Source: Tenrec ecaudatus
Lineage: Eukaryota > Chordata > Mammalia > Afrosoricida > Tenrecidae
Direction of reading: 5' to 3'
Length of the DNA stretch: 64,000 nt
NCBI RefSeq assembly: GCF_050624435.1
Contig: NC_134546.1
Coordinates: forward strand, 10,687,001 to 10,751,000
Each line of letters starts with the position of its first letter. Positions within the stretch are counted from its first letter, which is position 1. The notes under the pieces are model-generated. The model was given only the letters and a program-made list of their open reading frames with translations, did not search any database and was not told where the DNA came from. A program made the translations under genes and the position numbers. Below are positions 45,331-55,204 of the stretch, piece after piece.

Positions 45331-45335
45331 AAGAA

Positions 45336-45428
45336 AAACTAAAACCAAACTCACTGACATGCAGTTGATTCCAACCCATAAAGACCCTGTAAGACAAGGT
45401 AGAACTGCCTCTGGGTTTCCAGGACTAT
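45336..45428 (-). repeat. AfroSINE, 3' part, split by L1
   Basis: 'accaaactcactgacatgcagttgattccaacccataaagacc..gtttccaggacta'. The other part of the same SINE resumes at 48064. Confidence 0.85.
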
Positions 45429-46188
45429 ATATTTTTTTATTAAATAATTTTATCAGGAGCTCTTACAGCTCCTCTAAAAATCCATACATCAATTGTATCA
45501 AGCACATTTGTACATATGTCGCCATCATCATTTTCATTCTGTTAGAACCCCTGGTATCAGGTCCTCTTTTTTTCCTCCTCCCCCCACCCTCCCACCCTCA
45601 TGGACCCCTGATAAATGATAAATTATTATTATTTTCATATCTTACACTGCCGCTGGCTCCCTTCACCCACGTTACTGTTGTTCGTCCCCCTGGGAAGTGG
45701 GGAGAATTATATGTTGGCCATTGTAGTCAGTTCCCCATTTTCCCCCTTTCTCCCCCCACCTTCCCTGGCCCTTATGGCATGACTACTCCCATTACTGTTC
45801 CTGAGGGGTTTATCTGTCCTGGATTCCATGTCTTAAGAGCTCTTATCTGTACCACTGTACATGCTCTGGTCTAGCCAGATTTGTAAGGTAGCTGGGGTCA
45901 TGCTAGTGGGGGAAAGAAGCATTCAAGAACTAGAGGAATGTTGTGTGTTCCGTCGGTGCTATGCTGTACCCTGTCTGTTTTGTTCTATCCTTATGACCCT
46001 TCTGCAAGGGAATGTCCAATTACCTAGATGGGCTTTGGGTCTCCACTCCAACCCCCATCATTTGTATCCATATTATTTGTTTGTTTGTAGTCTTCTGAGG
46101 CCTGAAACCTTATCCCACAAGCACCTCATGATCACACAGGCTTGTGTGCTTCTTCCATGCAAGATTTGTTGTTTCCTGCCAGATGGTC
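45429..46188 (-). repeat. L1 3' UTR inside SINE, part 1
   Basis: Antisense L1 3' end ('attaaataattttatcaggagctcttacagc..') running to 'gtttcctgccagatgg'. An LTR-bearing insertion interrupts it at 46189 and the L1 continues at 47996. A 171-codon frame crosses this stretch (45359-45874) but is only antisense L1 and SINE. Confidence 0.85.
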
Positions 46189-46690
46189 TGTGGCAGTTGC
46201 ATGATCTTTTGTCAACTTTTGAAGGGGTGGAGTCTAGCCTGTCAATCAATCACAGCTTGATGACCTCATTTGGAGGCGCAACAGAGATAAAGAGCTGACT
46301 GGAGGCCAGATGCACACTACACTCTGATGCAAGACATTCCTGTTGCCAAGACACATGGAGCTACCCTGATGGAGCCAGAGCCCTGGAGCTGGAGGAGTCA
46401 CATGGAGACCACGCCAGCCCTGAGATGAGATGCTTCCACCACCACTGGATCCACAAGACTTTCCACCCACTGGCCTGTGATCTTCCTGCTTCCAGTGTCA
46501 TTGCATGTGTCCTGTGAGTCTGAAGAGGAATTTAGAGACTGGTATCAGACATATGGGCCAATATCAGACTTATGGACTTGATCTGGACTGTGTAGGGATG
46601 TCCTCTTAATGTAATTACTCTTTTATATAATGCTCTTTCTTATACACATGTGAGCCTCTATGAATTTGTTTCTCTAGTCGACCCAGATTA
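46189..46690 (+). mobile_element. left LTR arm of a palindromic insertion
   Basis: A ~502-bp LTR begins TGTGGCAGTTGC, sense strand plus. It is nearly identical, in reverse complement, to 47489-47995. A 74-codon non-coding frame present in both copies differs at only six positions. Its sense 3' end ('tttctctagtcgacccagatta') faces inward. Confidence 0.88.
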
Positions 46691-47488
46691 TGTTCAGCCT
46701 GCCCACAGGCTCCCTTTAATGTTCAGTCCTAGAGAAGAGTTTTCTTCATGGATGCATATTTTTTTCCAGCTTCTGACAAAATCCACTAGTTTGCAATTCA
46801 AAATCCAAAGAGTTATTTTTTTTGCCTTTAATCTGTCAACAGCCCCCTAGGCAAGTGTTTTCACCTTCAAATATCCTAAGCACTCAAGACACTGGGTGGG
46901 GCTTACCTTTTCAGAGCCTTCTTTGGCTAAAGACAAGTGGGCTTACAAACTCTTTATTTTCATACTTCTCAATCATTTCTATCAATCATTATATCAATAA
47001 CAATACGCAGAAGAAATCAGTATAAATAAAGTTGAATCAGATTCTAAACTCAATTCTTAAAACAGTCAAGTTCAATCTTTATCTAATTTATCTTAAGTCT
47101 TACCTAAATTATTTCATTGATATACACATTGCCTTAGACCTCTGGGTTCATTGCCTCAAGCCAGGGCTGGGCCTTCTGTCAGCCATTTTAAATAAGCAGC
47201 ACTGAGAAATTCAAGAGGTGATTTCATCCCCTGTATTCAAAGTATACCTTAATCACAATCATTTTTCTCTATTTCAAACAGGAATAGCCAAAAATAACAA
47301 CCAAACAAAATAATCAAAACTTTAACTTCCCATATTCTTTCCAGAAAACAACCCAGTAAACTGCACGGCCATATCTGACCTCCAGCTCGCCAAAGCAGAA
47401 AAACTACCATGAGGCAGAGGTCAGACAAGCATCCACTCTCCATCTGTATGACTTGTTCCTCTAGTGCCCCACTCCCAAGCTACCATAA
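46691..47488 (-). mobile_element. internal region of palindromic LTR element
   Basis: About 800 bp with no coding sequence. Read on the minus strand just after the right LTR is 'tatggtagcttgggagtgg' (47488-47470), which resembles the primer-binding-site start and following motif of MaLR internal regions. The sequence is AT-rich. No gag, pro, pol or env homology is seen, as expected for non-autonomous MaLR-type elements. Confidence 0.55.
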
Positions 47489-47995
47489 TATGTTAGTCTG
47501 GGTTGACTAGAGAAACAAATTCATAGAGGCTCACATGGGTATAAGAAAGAGCTTGATATAAAAGAGTAATTACATTAAGAGGACATCCCTACACAGTCCA
47601 GATCAAGTCCATAAGTCTAATATTGGCCCATATATCCGATACCAGTCTCTAAATTCCTCTTCAGACGCACAGGACACATGCAATGACACTGGAAGCAGGA
47701 AGATCACAGGCCAGTGGGTGGAAAGTCTTGTGGATCCAGTGGTGGTGGAAGCATCTCATCTCAGGGCTGGCATGGTCTCCATGTGGCTCCTCCAGCTCCA
47801 GGGCTCTGGTTCCATCAGGGTAGCTCCATGTGTCTTGTCAACAGGAATGTCTTGCATCAGAGTGTAGTGTGCATCTGGCCTCCAGTCAGCTCTTTAGCTC
47901 TGTTGTGCCTCCAAATGAGGTCATCAAGCTGTGACTGATTGACAGGCTAGACTCCACCCCTTCAAAAGTTGACAAAAGATCATGCAACTGCCACA
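47489..47995 (-). mobile_element. right LTR arm, inverted
   Basis: A ~507-bp LTR read from 47995 leftwards, beginning TGTGGCAGTTGC and ending CTAACATA. It is the mirror image of the left arm. The outer flank 'tggctgcttg' continues the L1 that stopped at 46188, so both arms and the middle entered as one insertion or were later rearranged within it. Confidence 0.88.
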
Positions 47996-48062
47996 TGGCT
48001 GCTTGTTTAGCCTCAATCCTTTAAGACCCCAGACACTATATCTTTTACTAGCCGGGCACCAT
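47996..48062 (-). repeat. L1 3' UTR inside SINE, part 2
   Basis: 'tggctgcttgtttagcctcaatcctttaagaccccagacactatatc..agccgggcaccatt' continues the L1 exactly as in the uninterrupted copy at 55850-55915. Confidence 0.88.
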
Positions 48063-48063
48063 T

Positions 48064-48187
48064 GGGACTGTAACTTTTTACGGGATTAGGAATCCTTGTT
48101 TTTGACCCACTGAGCAGCAGATGGTCTCAAACTGCTAACCTTGGGGTTAGCAGGCCAGCCCACAACCACTATGCCACCAGGACTCTT
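48064..48187 (-). repeat. AfroSINE, tRNA-like head, split by L1
   Basis: 'gggactgtaactttttacgggattagg' to 'caaccactatgccaccaggactc'. With 45336-45428 it reconstitutes one antisense SINE. 'ggact' flanks the L1 on both sides. Confidence 0.85.
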
Positions 48188-48374
48188 TAAACTAGAAGAA
48201 GGCAATGGATATTTGGCAGGCTTCTGGAGGTGTCTGCTACAGAAGGAAAGCACCCAACTATTTGCCCCGACAGGCAGAAAATTCATATCTTCTGTGTAGA
48301 TGTGACCTTCAAACCAATATCTGAGTAAATATTAATGATCCACTTCCATTTCTGTATTTTGCTGTATGAAGATG

Positions 48375-48470
48375 TTGAGTGGTGAGAACAGTAATTAACT
48401 TGGCCTTTTACCAAATGTTGGAGGTTTGAGTACCTTAGAGGTACCTCTGAAGAAAAGCCTGTCAATCAAC
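48375..48470 (+). repeat. AfroSINE fragment, basal type
   Basis: 'ttggccttttaccaaatgttggaggtttgagtaccttagaggtacctctgaagaaaagcctg'. A head-only fragment, followed by a G-rich tract at 48470-48505. Confidence 0.65.
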
Positions 48471-48541
48471 TTGGGTGGGTGGGTGTGGGGGGGAGGGGAG
48501 GGTGGAGGCAACTCTATTACAGCCACTGTTTATTATAACGA

Positions 48542-48628
48542 AGATGAAGGGACTACAAAGAGTTAGTGGGAAAATTCCCTTATCTTTTAACTCCATTTCC
48601 CCCCAACAAAATTTTCAAAACCCCCTCA
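48542..48628. mobile_element. mariner-derived MITE
   Basis: 'aagggactacaaagagttagtggg' faces 'cccccaacaaaattttcaaaaccccctc' across 'ttatcttttaactcc'. Same design as 49030-49106. Confidence 0.55.
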
Positions 48629-48654
48629 TAAAACTAGTAAACCCCTTTGTATAA

Positions 48655-48895
48655 CCAGAACCAGCTGTCATCCAGTCAGTACTAACACATGGAGACCCAT
48701 GTGTGTCAGAGTAGAACTTCAAGTTGGGCTATGAAGGTCAGCAGTTCAAAACCATCAGATGGTCCACGGGAGAAAACTGAGGTTTTCTACTCCCATGAAG
48801 AGTTACTGTCTGGGAGACACACAGGGGCAGTTCAACTCTGTCCTATAGGTTTGCTAGGAGTTGGAATTGACTCGATGGCAGTGAGTTTGGTTTTA
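48655..48895 (+). repeat. AfroSINE
   Basis: A sense copy from 'gttgggctatgaaggtcagcagttcaaaacc' (48722) to 'ggaattgactcgatggcagtgagtttgg'. The first ~65 bp are an antisense SINE 3' fragment ('agctgtcatccagtcagtactaacacatgg'). Confidence 0.8.
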
Positions 48896-49029
48896 AGTTT
48901 GGAGGGGCTTGTAAATGTCCCTAGCATGTCTATAGGATACCTTCCGACATTAGCATTTCACAGATTGCTGACTCCAAAATTAGCCAACATTCCCGAGATC
49001 TTCCAGTTACTGAACGTTTGCAGCAGGAA

Positions 49030-49106
49030 CTTCAAAAACCTCATAGAAAAAAGTTGATTCTCTTTTCATTTCTTTTCCCCCCACAAACTAGTTGAAGCAC
49101 CCTTGT
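49030..49106. mobile_element. mariner-derived MITE
   Basis: 'gaacttcaaaaacctcatag' and 'cacaaactagttgaagcacccttgta' form imperfect inverted ends around 'ttctcttttcatttc', the mariner terminal pattern. Confidence 0.55.
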
Positions 49107-49424
49107 AAAACATGAAAAGTATGGTGTGGTCTGAGAATCGCAGTTTTCATAAGAGGTAAAAGGACGGATCTGCAAAAACTGTTCTTGCCTGGGAACAAAG
49201 AATGGTAGCTATCTGAGTGAGGGGTTTGCCTCCAGTTCAGTGAATTCCACTCATCCGGGCATTTGTGCATGGCATGGAGAGGGGAGGGCCTGCAGCTCGC
49301 TGTTGTTGAATTCACTGCGGGCAGTGCCCGGGTTAAGAACATCCCTTCCAAACTGTTGTCTTGAATTTGTAGGTCAGTCAGAGCAGGTACATATGGCTCT
49401 TCTTTAGCCTCACTTTAATGCCAG

Positions 49425-49548
49425 AATCTACGAGGAAGGAAGATGGGGTTTTCTGCTCCTGTCAGGATTTACAGTCTCAGAAGTTCGACTCTGCCCTATG
49501 GTGTCCCCAAGAGTCCGAATCCACGCCAAGGCAGTTATTGGGGTTTTG
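49425..49548 (+). repeat. AfroSINE, head missing
   Basis: 'gaaggaagatggggttttctgctcctgtcaggatttacagtctcagaa..cgaatccacgccaaggcag'. Confidence 0.72.
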
Positions 49549-49564
49549 GGTTTTCTCACGCAAG

Positions 49565-49750
49565 AAGGAGCCCTAATGGCTCTGTCTGGTCAACGGTGGA
49601 CGGCTAACCAAAGTTGACGATTCCAACCCACCAGCTGCCCCTCAGGAGAAGGATGAGCTAGCTGCCTGCTCTAGTGAAGATTACGGTCTCAAAACCCTGC
49701 TCTGACTCACTGTGAATCAGAATCGACTTCCTGGCAACGGGTTTGGTGAT
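49565..49750 (+). repeat. AfroSINE
   Basis: 'aaggagccctaatggctctg' head, 'cccaccagctgcccctcaggagaaggatgag' and end 'gtgaatcagaatcgacttcctggcaacgggtttgg'. Confidence 0.82.
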
Positions 49751-49754
49751 GGGT

Positions 49755-50800
49755 TGAATCCGTACAAGAAAATGCTGGAAGTCTTTTCAGGGATGTAGAA
49801 GCTGCATCCGCAGCAAGTGAAGGTGGATGTGAAGAAGAATTTGTTGTGGGCATCATTTCAAAGGGCCGCCAAATTGACCTCACATTAAAGGACAGGTAGG
49901 CGATGTGGGCAAGTCAGACATTCCTAAGCAGTGAATTCGGGTGTAGTCCTTTTAGTGAAAATTGTCGCATACAGTCTGGTGTGAATTTCTTACATATTAA
50001 AGGACTTGCCTTTAAGAACCCGGACACGTTTCAGCTACAACTTCCCCAACGAAGTAGACAAAAGCAAAGCTAACAGCACATAACGAGGCCATTGAAAAAG
50101 AACAACTCGCTCATCCTAAGAACATCCAGCAATATTAAAGATAGGATTCTTTTCTAAAGAGCTTTATCGCAGCTCTGTTTGGAAGCTGTCCACTACATGG
50201 CAGCAAAGCCAAGAGAGTTTGTGCTCCCCCTCTGTGACTCAGGCTGGGTTTCTCTTTTCAACAGCACTTGTTAATCTTGTAAAATCTTAAGTGCCTCTTG
50301 GTTTTCTGATCCTTCTCCTTCTCCTTCGCAGCCCTCCTGGACATTGCGCTCTTTGTGTAGCCTGAAGGTCAGCTCATGGGAAAGGTGTACAGCTCAGCGT
50401 GGAGCTGAAAGGAGAGGCATGGGGCTGGGGGGTCCCTACTGGAGGCCCGTGGAAATCCTGTTGGCTCAATCTGTGACCAAAGGGCTTTCTGAGATCAAGG
50501 GGGCGGGGGGTGGGGGTAACCTGAACAGGAGGGTTTGGTCTTTATTTTTTCAGAAGGGGTAAATGAATTTGTCCTGGAGTCAGAGCTGTCGAGTGAATAT
50601 GCATCAAACAGGAGAGTAAAAAATGTCTTTCGTTGGTCCAGCCACACTGGAGAGAAATCTAACAGTATCACGTTCCAGTAATTTCGCATCTAAGCGGCCA
50701 AAGGTTTATATTTTCTATAAGAGCGTGTCTTGGTTCGTAAGGTGAGTCTATTTTTCTGTGAAACAGCTCATCTCAAATAGCGACTCCAGCTGTTAGAAGA
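49755..50800. other. unassigned; possible DNA-transposon relic
   Basis: 'cacattaaaggac' (49882-49894) and 'catattaaaggac' (49992-50004) repeat about 100 bp apart. No gene or named element recognised. Confidence 0.35.
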
Positions 50801-50805
50801 GACGA

Positions 50806-51110
50806 TGCCTTGGCAGCAGCGAGTCGGTTCCCACCTGCCGTGACCCTGCACACAACACAACCAAGCACTGCCCAGTCCCGCCCGTGCCACCCTCACGGTG
50901 CCCCGATGCTTGAGCCCATTGTTGCAGCCAGGACTCAATCAGCTCGCTGAGGGTCTTCCTCTTTTTCCCTGCCTCTCTACTCACAGGCACAATGTCCTGC
51001 TTCAGGAGCTGGTCTCTCCTGGCAACATAGCCAAAGTGTGGAAGATGAAGTCTCGCCATCCTTGTCTCTAAGGAGCACTCGACATCCTTCTTTCAAGACA
51101 GATCAGTTTG
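50806..51110 (-). pseudogene. BovB (RTE) LINE 3' end
   Basis: The minus frame (51059-50950) reads 'MARLHLPHFGYVARRDQLLKQ', then 'DIVPVSREAGKKRKTLSELI', matching the C-terminal 'GH..RRDxSLEKDIM' region of BovB. The 3' end lies near 50806. Confidence 0.78.
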
Positions 51111-51300
51111 CCCTTTATCCAGCATGATGTCCTTCTCCAGGGACTAGTCTCTCCTGACAACATGTCCAAAGTATGTTGTGAGACAAAGTCTTGTGACAGT
51201 TATCCTCAAAGTCCCTCCTTCCAAGTGCTCCCTGGAATAGGGCTTCTTTCTATGGGGTCAAAGCATCCTGCCCAACTGAGAAGCGACTGCATAAAGGCAA
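51111..51300 (-). repeat. duplicated BovB segment
   Basis: 'agcatgatgtccttctccagggactagtctctcctgacaacatgtccaaagtatg' repeats the region 50985-51040 about 135 bp to the left. It is either a tandem duplication or a second BovB fragment. Confidence 0.6.
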
Positions 51301-51446
51301 TTTAGAATCATCAAAGGACCAATAGGGACCACTAAGGATTCTAAGACATCTCTTCTTTCCCCCATGCCTTTAATCCCTACCCCTAGAAGATGATCTCTGC
51401 ATTGATTCCTGCTTCTGTCTTCTTAAAGCAGGGTTAGCTGAGATCC

Positions 51447-51658
51447 AAACCAAAAAAATCAAACTCACTGCCATAGAGGCGATGCTGACTCATAGCAATC
51501 CCCTAGGATAGTATAGAGCTGCCCCTGTGAGTTTCAGAGACTGTAACTCTTCCTGGGACTGGAAAGCCCCGCCTCCTCCCACGGGACAGCTGGTGGTTTC
51601 AAACTGCTGACCTGAGGGTCTCAGCCCCGTGTACAATCACTGTGTCACCAGGGCTCCA
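51447..51658 (-). repeat. AfroSINE, long subtype, well preserved
   Basis: Complete antisense copy: 'aaatcaaactcactgccatagaggcgatgctgactcatagcaatccc' to 'caatcactgtgtcaccagggctcc'. Among the best preserved copies here. Confidence 0.9.
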
Positions 51659-51799
51659 AAAAGGGCATGGGAGATCGAAAGAAGCGGTCACAGATGATAC
51701 CAGTGGGATTACCGGAGCAGGGACAGTGCCCAACTGGGGTACACACATGTGGTAGACAGAGAAGCTTACAAAATTGGTCCAGAGGCCTCTCTAAGGCAG

Positions 51800-52140
51800 T
51801 TACGTTAACTTTTTTTTTTTCAGGTTAACATTTTTGGTTCACGTATAAAGATTTTCTCAGGGCAGTCATTACAAAGGTTCATTGAATCTTCGTGGCTTCA
51901 AGAAGTCTGGGGTTTATAAGAATTTGAAATTCACCCCTTTGATTAAGATTCTTCTATATGGTCTTTGATCAAAATGTTTACTAATGATAGCTGGGCACCA
52001 TCCAGTTCTTCTGGTCTCATGGCAAAGAACGCAGTAGTTATTGGAGGCCATTAGCCACACACTCCATCTCCCTCCTCCTTTTCCTGCCTCTCTTTCTTCC
52101 TGTGTTTGCTCCAAGCAAATAGAGACCAATTGTTGTTGCT
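51800..52140 (-). repeat. L1M 3' UTR, antisense
   Basis: T-run at 51810-51820, then 'ttggttcacgtataaag..gatgatagctgggcaccatccagttcttctggtctcatgg', as at 30470. Confidence 0.65.
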
Positions 52141-52144
52141 TTGT

Positions 52145-52765
52145 CTTTTGAATTATTTAGTGTCATGTGCCGTGGGCTACAGGGCAAGTTTCCAAAATAA
52201 CTTTTGTGTGTGCTATGGGAATAGGCAAATTAATAAATCATGTTAAAATATCCATAAGAAGATGTGATAGCATCTGTCACAAGGAAAGAACCTCTTCACA
52301 TAAGGGTCAACAGTGTTGACATAATCAGTTTAGTAGCAGGCATGACCTTCGCTCAGACCTCAAGCAGAATCCTTTAATTCCCCGGCTCAGAGGACACGTT
52401 TGGTCTCCTGGGTTTGCATGTCCCGTTGCTGAATTTTTTCCCTGTTGACTATTTTTGTAAGCAGCCCTTGTTCCAGCTTTTTGTTTCATGTTGACATACA
52501 CAAATAAAAGAATCAAGGGATTAGAACAGAATTTCTCTGTTTGGCTTAGAGAAAGGATTTCACAAAACTCCAGGCCCCCCAAAAATAAAAAGAATGTGAA
52601 ACCAGTTAATCCCACTGGAACTAAAAGTCTTAAGGATAATGAGTTTTATTGCATGAACTCTTCTAGACAAAAGTAGAATTGTATTTTGTCTGGGTAGGGG
52701 GAGGGGATATGTTTTATTAACGCAGGCCAGACAGTGAAAATACGTTTTAGGATTTCTAACTTTTT
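52145..52765. other. unassigned non-coding stretch
   Basis: AT-rich. No gene or repeat recognised. Confidence 0.4.
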
Positions 52766-52769
52766 ATTA

Positions 52770-52945
52770 ATTATGTTAAGTTGATTCCAGTTCACAGTGA
52801 CTTCTTATGCTGCTGCGCAGAACTGCTTCATAGGGTTTTCTTGGCTGTAATCTTAATGGAAGCAGATCACTAGCCCTTTGCTTCCATCACACTACTGGAT
52901 GGGATTGAACTGCTAAACCTTAGACTAGCAGTCAAGTATGAGCTA
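52770..52945 (-). repeat. AfroSINE, diverged
   Basis: 'gttgattccagttcacagtgacttcttatg..cagaactgcttcatagggttttcttgg' to 'attgaactgctaaaccttagactagcagtc'. Confidence 0.75.
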
Positions 52946-53069
52946 TTACTAGCCATAGTTTTACTTCCAGCACACTCAAGAAATCAACTGATGTATTACT
53001 TTGGGCAAATATCCTGCAAAAAAAAAAAAAAAAAGCCAAGACTTCACTTTGAGGACTAAGGAGTACCTA

Positions 53070-53240
53070 ATCCAAGCCACGGTCTGCAGTTTGAAACCAC
53101 CCGTGTCTCCGAGGGAGCGAGATGAGGCCTTCTATCCCAGGAAGAGTTACAGTCTCAGAAACCCACGGGGCAGTTCGACCCTGCCCTGGAGAGGCGCGAA
53201 GAGTAGAGTCGACTCGATGGCAGTGACTTTTGAGTTTTTT
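53070..53240 (+). repeat. AfroSINE
   Basis: Preceded by an A16 run (53018-53033). 'cacggtctgcagtttgaaaccacc', 'gaagagttacagtctcagaaacccacggggcagttcgaccctg' and 'agtcgactcgatggcagtgac'. Confidence 0.82.
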
Positions 53241-53344
53241 TAATCCAAGTCATGGTGCTTTCAATCCTTTCCTATGCATGTGGAGGTTGGAAAACAAATA
53301 AGGAGACCACAGAAGAATTAGTGCATTTGAATTATGTTGTCAGT

Positions 53345-53640
53345 GAAGAATATCAAATACACCACGGACTGCCAAGAACATGAACGAATCTGTCTTGGAA
53401 GAAGTATAGCCAGGCATCCTTAGGAAAAAGGATGGCTAGACTTTTTCTCAAGTATTTTGGGCTTGTTATCAGGAGGCCTAGTTTCTGAAGAAGGGCAGCA
53501 TGCTGGTAAATCACATCAGTGAAAAAGAAGACCTCCACCAGATGGATTCACACAGTGGATTTAAACATCGGAACAACTGTGAGGTTGGCACAGGAATGGG
53601 CGATGTTTTATAGGGAACAGTGCATTTTTATGCATTAAAC
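53345..53640 (+). pseudogene. BovB (RTE) LINE 3' end
   Basis: 'aacgaatctgtcttggaagaagtatagccagg..aaggatggctagactttttctcaagtattttgggcttgttatcagg' encodes the BovB C-terminal region in pieces, followed by 'ccaccagatggattcacacagtgga'. Stops interrupt the frame and the tail is lost. Confidence 0.82.
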
Positions 53641-53654
53641 AATGCAACGTTATA

Positions 53655-53758
53655 TCAGGGGACTGCTAACCTAAGGGTTAGCAGGGCAAACCCATTTAGT
53701 ATTATAAGGTCACTATGAGTTGAAACCACCAACTCAATTCCACACAATAACGACCACA
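53655..53758 (+). repeat. AfroSINE fragments
   Basis: 'gggactgctaacctaagggttagcagggcaaaccc' joined to 'aaggtcactatgagttgaaacc'. The middle of the SINE is deleted. Confidence 0.65.
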
Positions 53759-53765
53759 GTCAGCC

Positions 53766-53813
53766 AGTAATATGAGGGGGTCTTCAAAAATTCATGGAAA
53801 ATACACATTGTGA
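53766..53813 (+). mobile_element. mariner left end, split by L1
   Basis: 'tatgagggggtcttcaaaaattcatggaaaatacacattgtgaaa' is the left terminus of the mariner that continues at 54653. Confidence 0.65.
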
Positions 53814-54222
53814 AACCAGAGCATGTACAATGGTACAGATAAGAGCTCTCGACACCCGGAATCCAGGGCAGATAAGCCCCTCGGAACAATATTGGGAATA
53901 TTGATACCATGAGGGTAGGGGCAAGGAGGGGGGAGAAAGGGGAGACCTATCACGACAATTGATGGATAACCCCCACCCAGGGTCATGCTCAACAGAAATA
54001 TGGGTGAAGGGTGGCAGCAGATGGTGCAAGATATGAAAATAATAATTTCTTATTTATCACAGGTTCATGAGGATGGGAGGGTGGGGGAGGAAGGAAAACA
54101 ATGAGGAGCTGATCCCAAGGGCTCAAGAAGAAAGAAAATGTTTTGAAAGGGATGATGGCAACATACGTACAAGTGTTGACATTGTTTAGATTGTTGTAAG
54201 AGCCCTCAGTACAATGATTTTT
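53814..54222 (+). repeat. L1 3' UTR inside mariner
   Basis: 'ccagagcatgtacaatggtacagataagagctc..gccctcagtacaatgattttt'. This is a 5'-truncated sense copy of the L1 3' UTR also found at 13810-14262. Its 3' tail is interrupted by a second L1. Confidence 0.82.
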
Positions 54223-54638
54223 TTAAAACATTTTATTAGGGGTTCATACAACTCTTATCACAATCCATACATATACATACATCAATTGTATAAAGCACAT
54301 CTGTACATTCTTTGCCCTAATCATTTTCAAAGCACTTACTCTCCACTTAAGCCCTTTGCATCAGGTCCTCTTTTTTTCCCCTCCCTCCCTGCTCCCCCCT
54401 CCCTCATGAGCCCTTGATAATTTATAGATTATTATTTTGTCATATCTTGCCCTATCCGGCGTCTCCCTTCACTCCCTTCTCTGTTGTCTGTCCCCGAGGG
54501 AGGAGGTAACATGTAGATCCTTGCAATCGGTTCCCCCTTTCCAAACCACTCACCCTCTACCCTCCCAGTATCACCCCTCACACCCTAGTTCTGAAGGTAT
54601 CATCCACCCTGGATTCCCTGTGCCTCCAGCTCCTATAT
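54223..54638 (-). repeat. L1 3' UTR inside the previous L1's tail
   Basis: Antisense 5'-truncated L1, from 'cattttattaggggttcatacaactcttatcac' to 'ccctgtgcctccagctcctatat'. A perfect 14-bp duplication 'gtacaatgattttt' flanks it at 54209-54222 and 54639-54652, which fixes the insertion. Confidence 0.9.
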
Positions 54639-54652
54639 GTACAATGATTTTT

Positions 54653-55204
54653 AAAAAGAAAAAAACTATGCATGAATTTTTATTTTTGCATCAAAATAAA
54701 CTCATACTAACTTGTTATAACGTGTCTAAACAGGATCTAGTTTGAGGCACTAAAAAACGATACGATATTATTTTGAAAATAGCCCTTAGCAAATGAATTC
54801 TGTTAAAATTGAATCAAGAAGGAACATCAAATTTATAGTGAACTTGGATGGTAGAATGGTGAAATCACCGATGCTCTAAAAAAAAAAGCTTATGAGGACA
54901 ATCCCCCAAAGAAGCCAGCGGTTGACAAATGGATAACGCACTTTAAGAATGGCTGAGATATGATGCTTCAGATGAAGCCAACAGTGGCAGAGTATCCACA
55001 TCACTTTGGGAGGAAAAATGAATTTTCTTTGGTCCTTAGTTGAAAATGGCTGATGATTAGCAGCAGAAACTATAGGCAGAGACAACTCAATTGGTTCAGC
55101 GTATAGACTTCTGACTGAAAAATTAAAGTGAAGCGAACTTCCTGCTCTATGGCTACCAAAACCGTGTGCGCACATCAGCTGCAGAAAAGCCAGCGCTTTC
55201 AATG
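54653..55204 (+). pseudogene. mariner transposase N-terminal remnant
   Basis: Continuation of the mariner. After the end sequence ('aactatgcatgaatttttatttttgc') the decayed transposase helix-turn-helix region is legible as 'AVDKWITHFKNG' (54910-54950) and then 'PTVAEYPHH'. A 'LLTEKLK' block lies near 55110-55130 and 'PKPCAH' near 55155-55172. Multiple frameshifts and stops are present and the catalytic half is absent. With the two nested L1s removed, the preserved mariner is about 600 bp, a truncated copy. Confidence 0.7.

Noticed and set aside
45359..45874. 171-codon open frame, the longest in the window
   Set aside because: It runs through an antisense SINE fragment and antisense L1 3' UTR; pyrimidine-rich UTR sequence gives long Pro/Leu/Ser frames by chance.
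46246..47938. Two near-identical 74-codon frames beginning MGGKSCGSSGGG
   Set aside because: They are the two mirror-image LTR arms; the frame is not a known protein and is disrupted in other LTR copies.
54223..54652. L1 twin-priming inversion
   Set aside because: The perfect 14-bp duplication around the antisense L1 shows a separate insertion instead.
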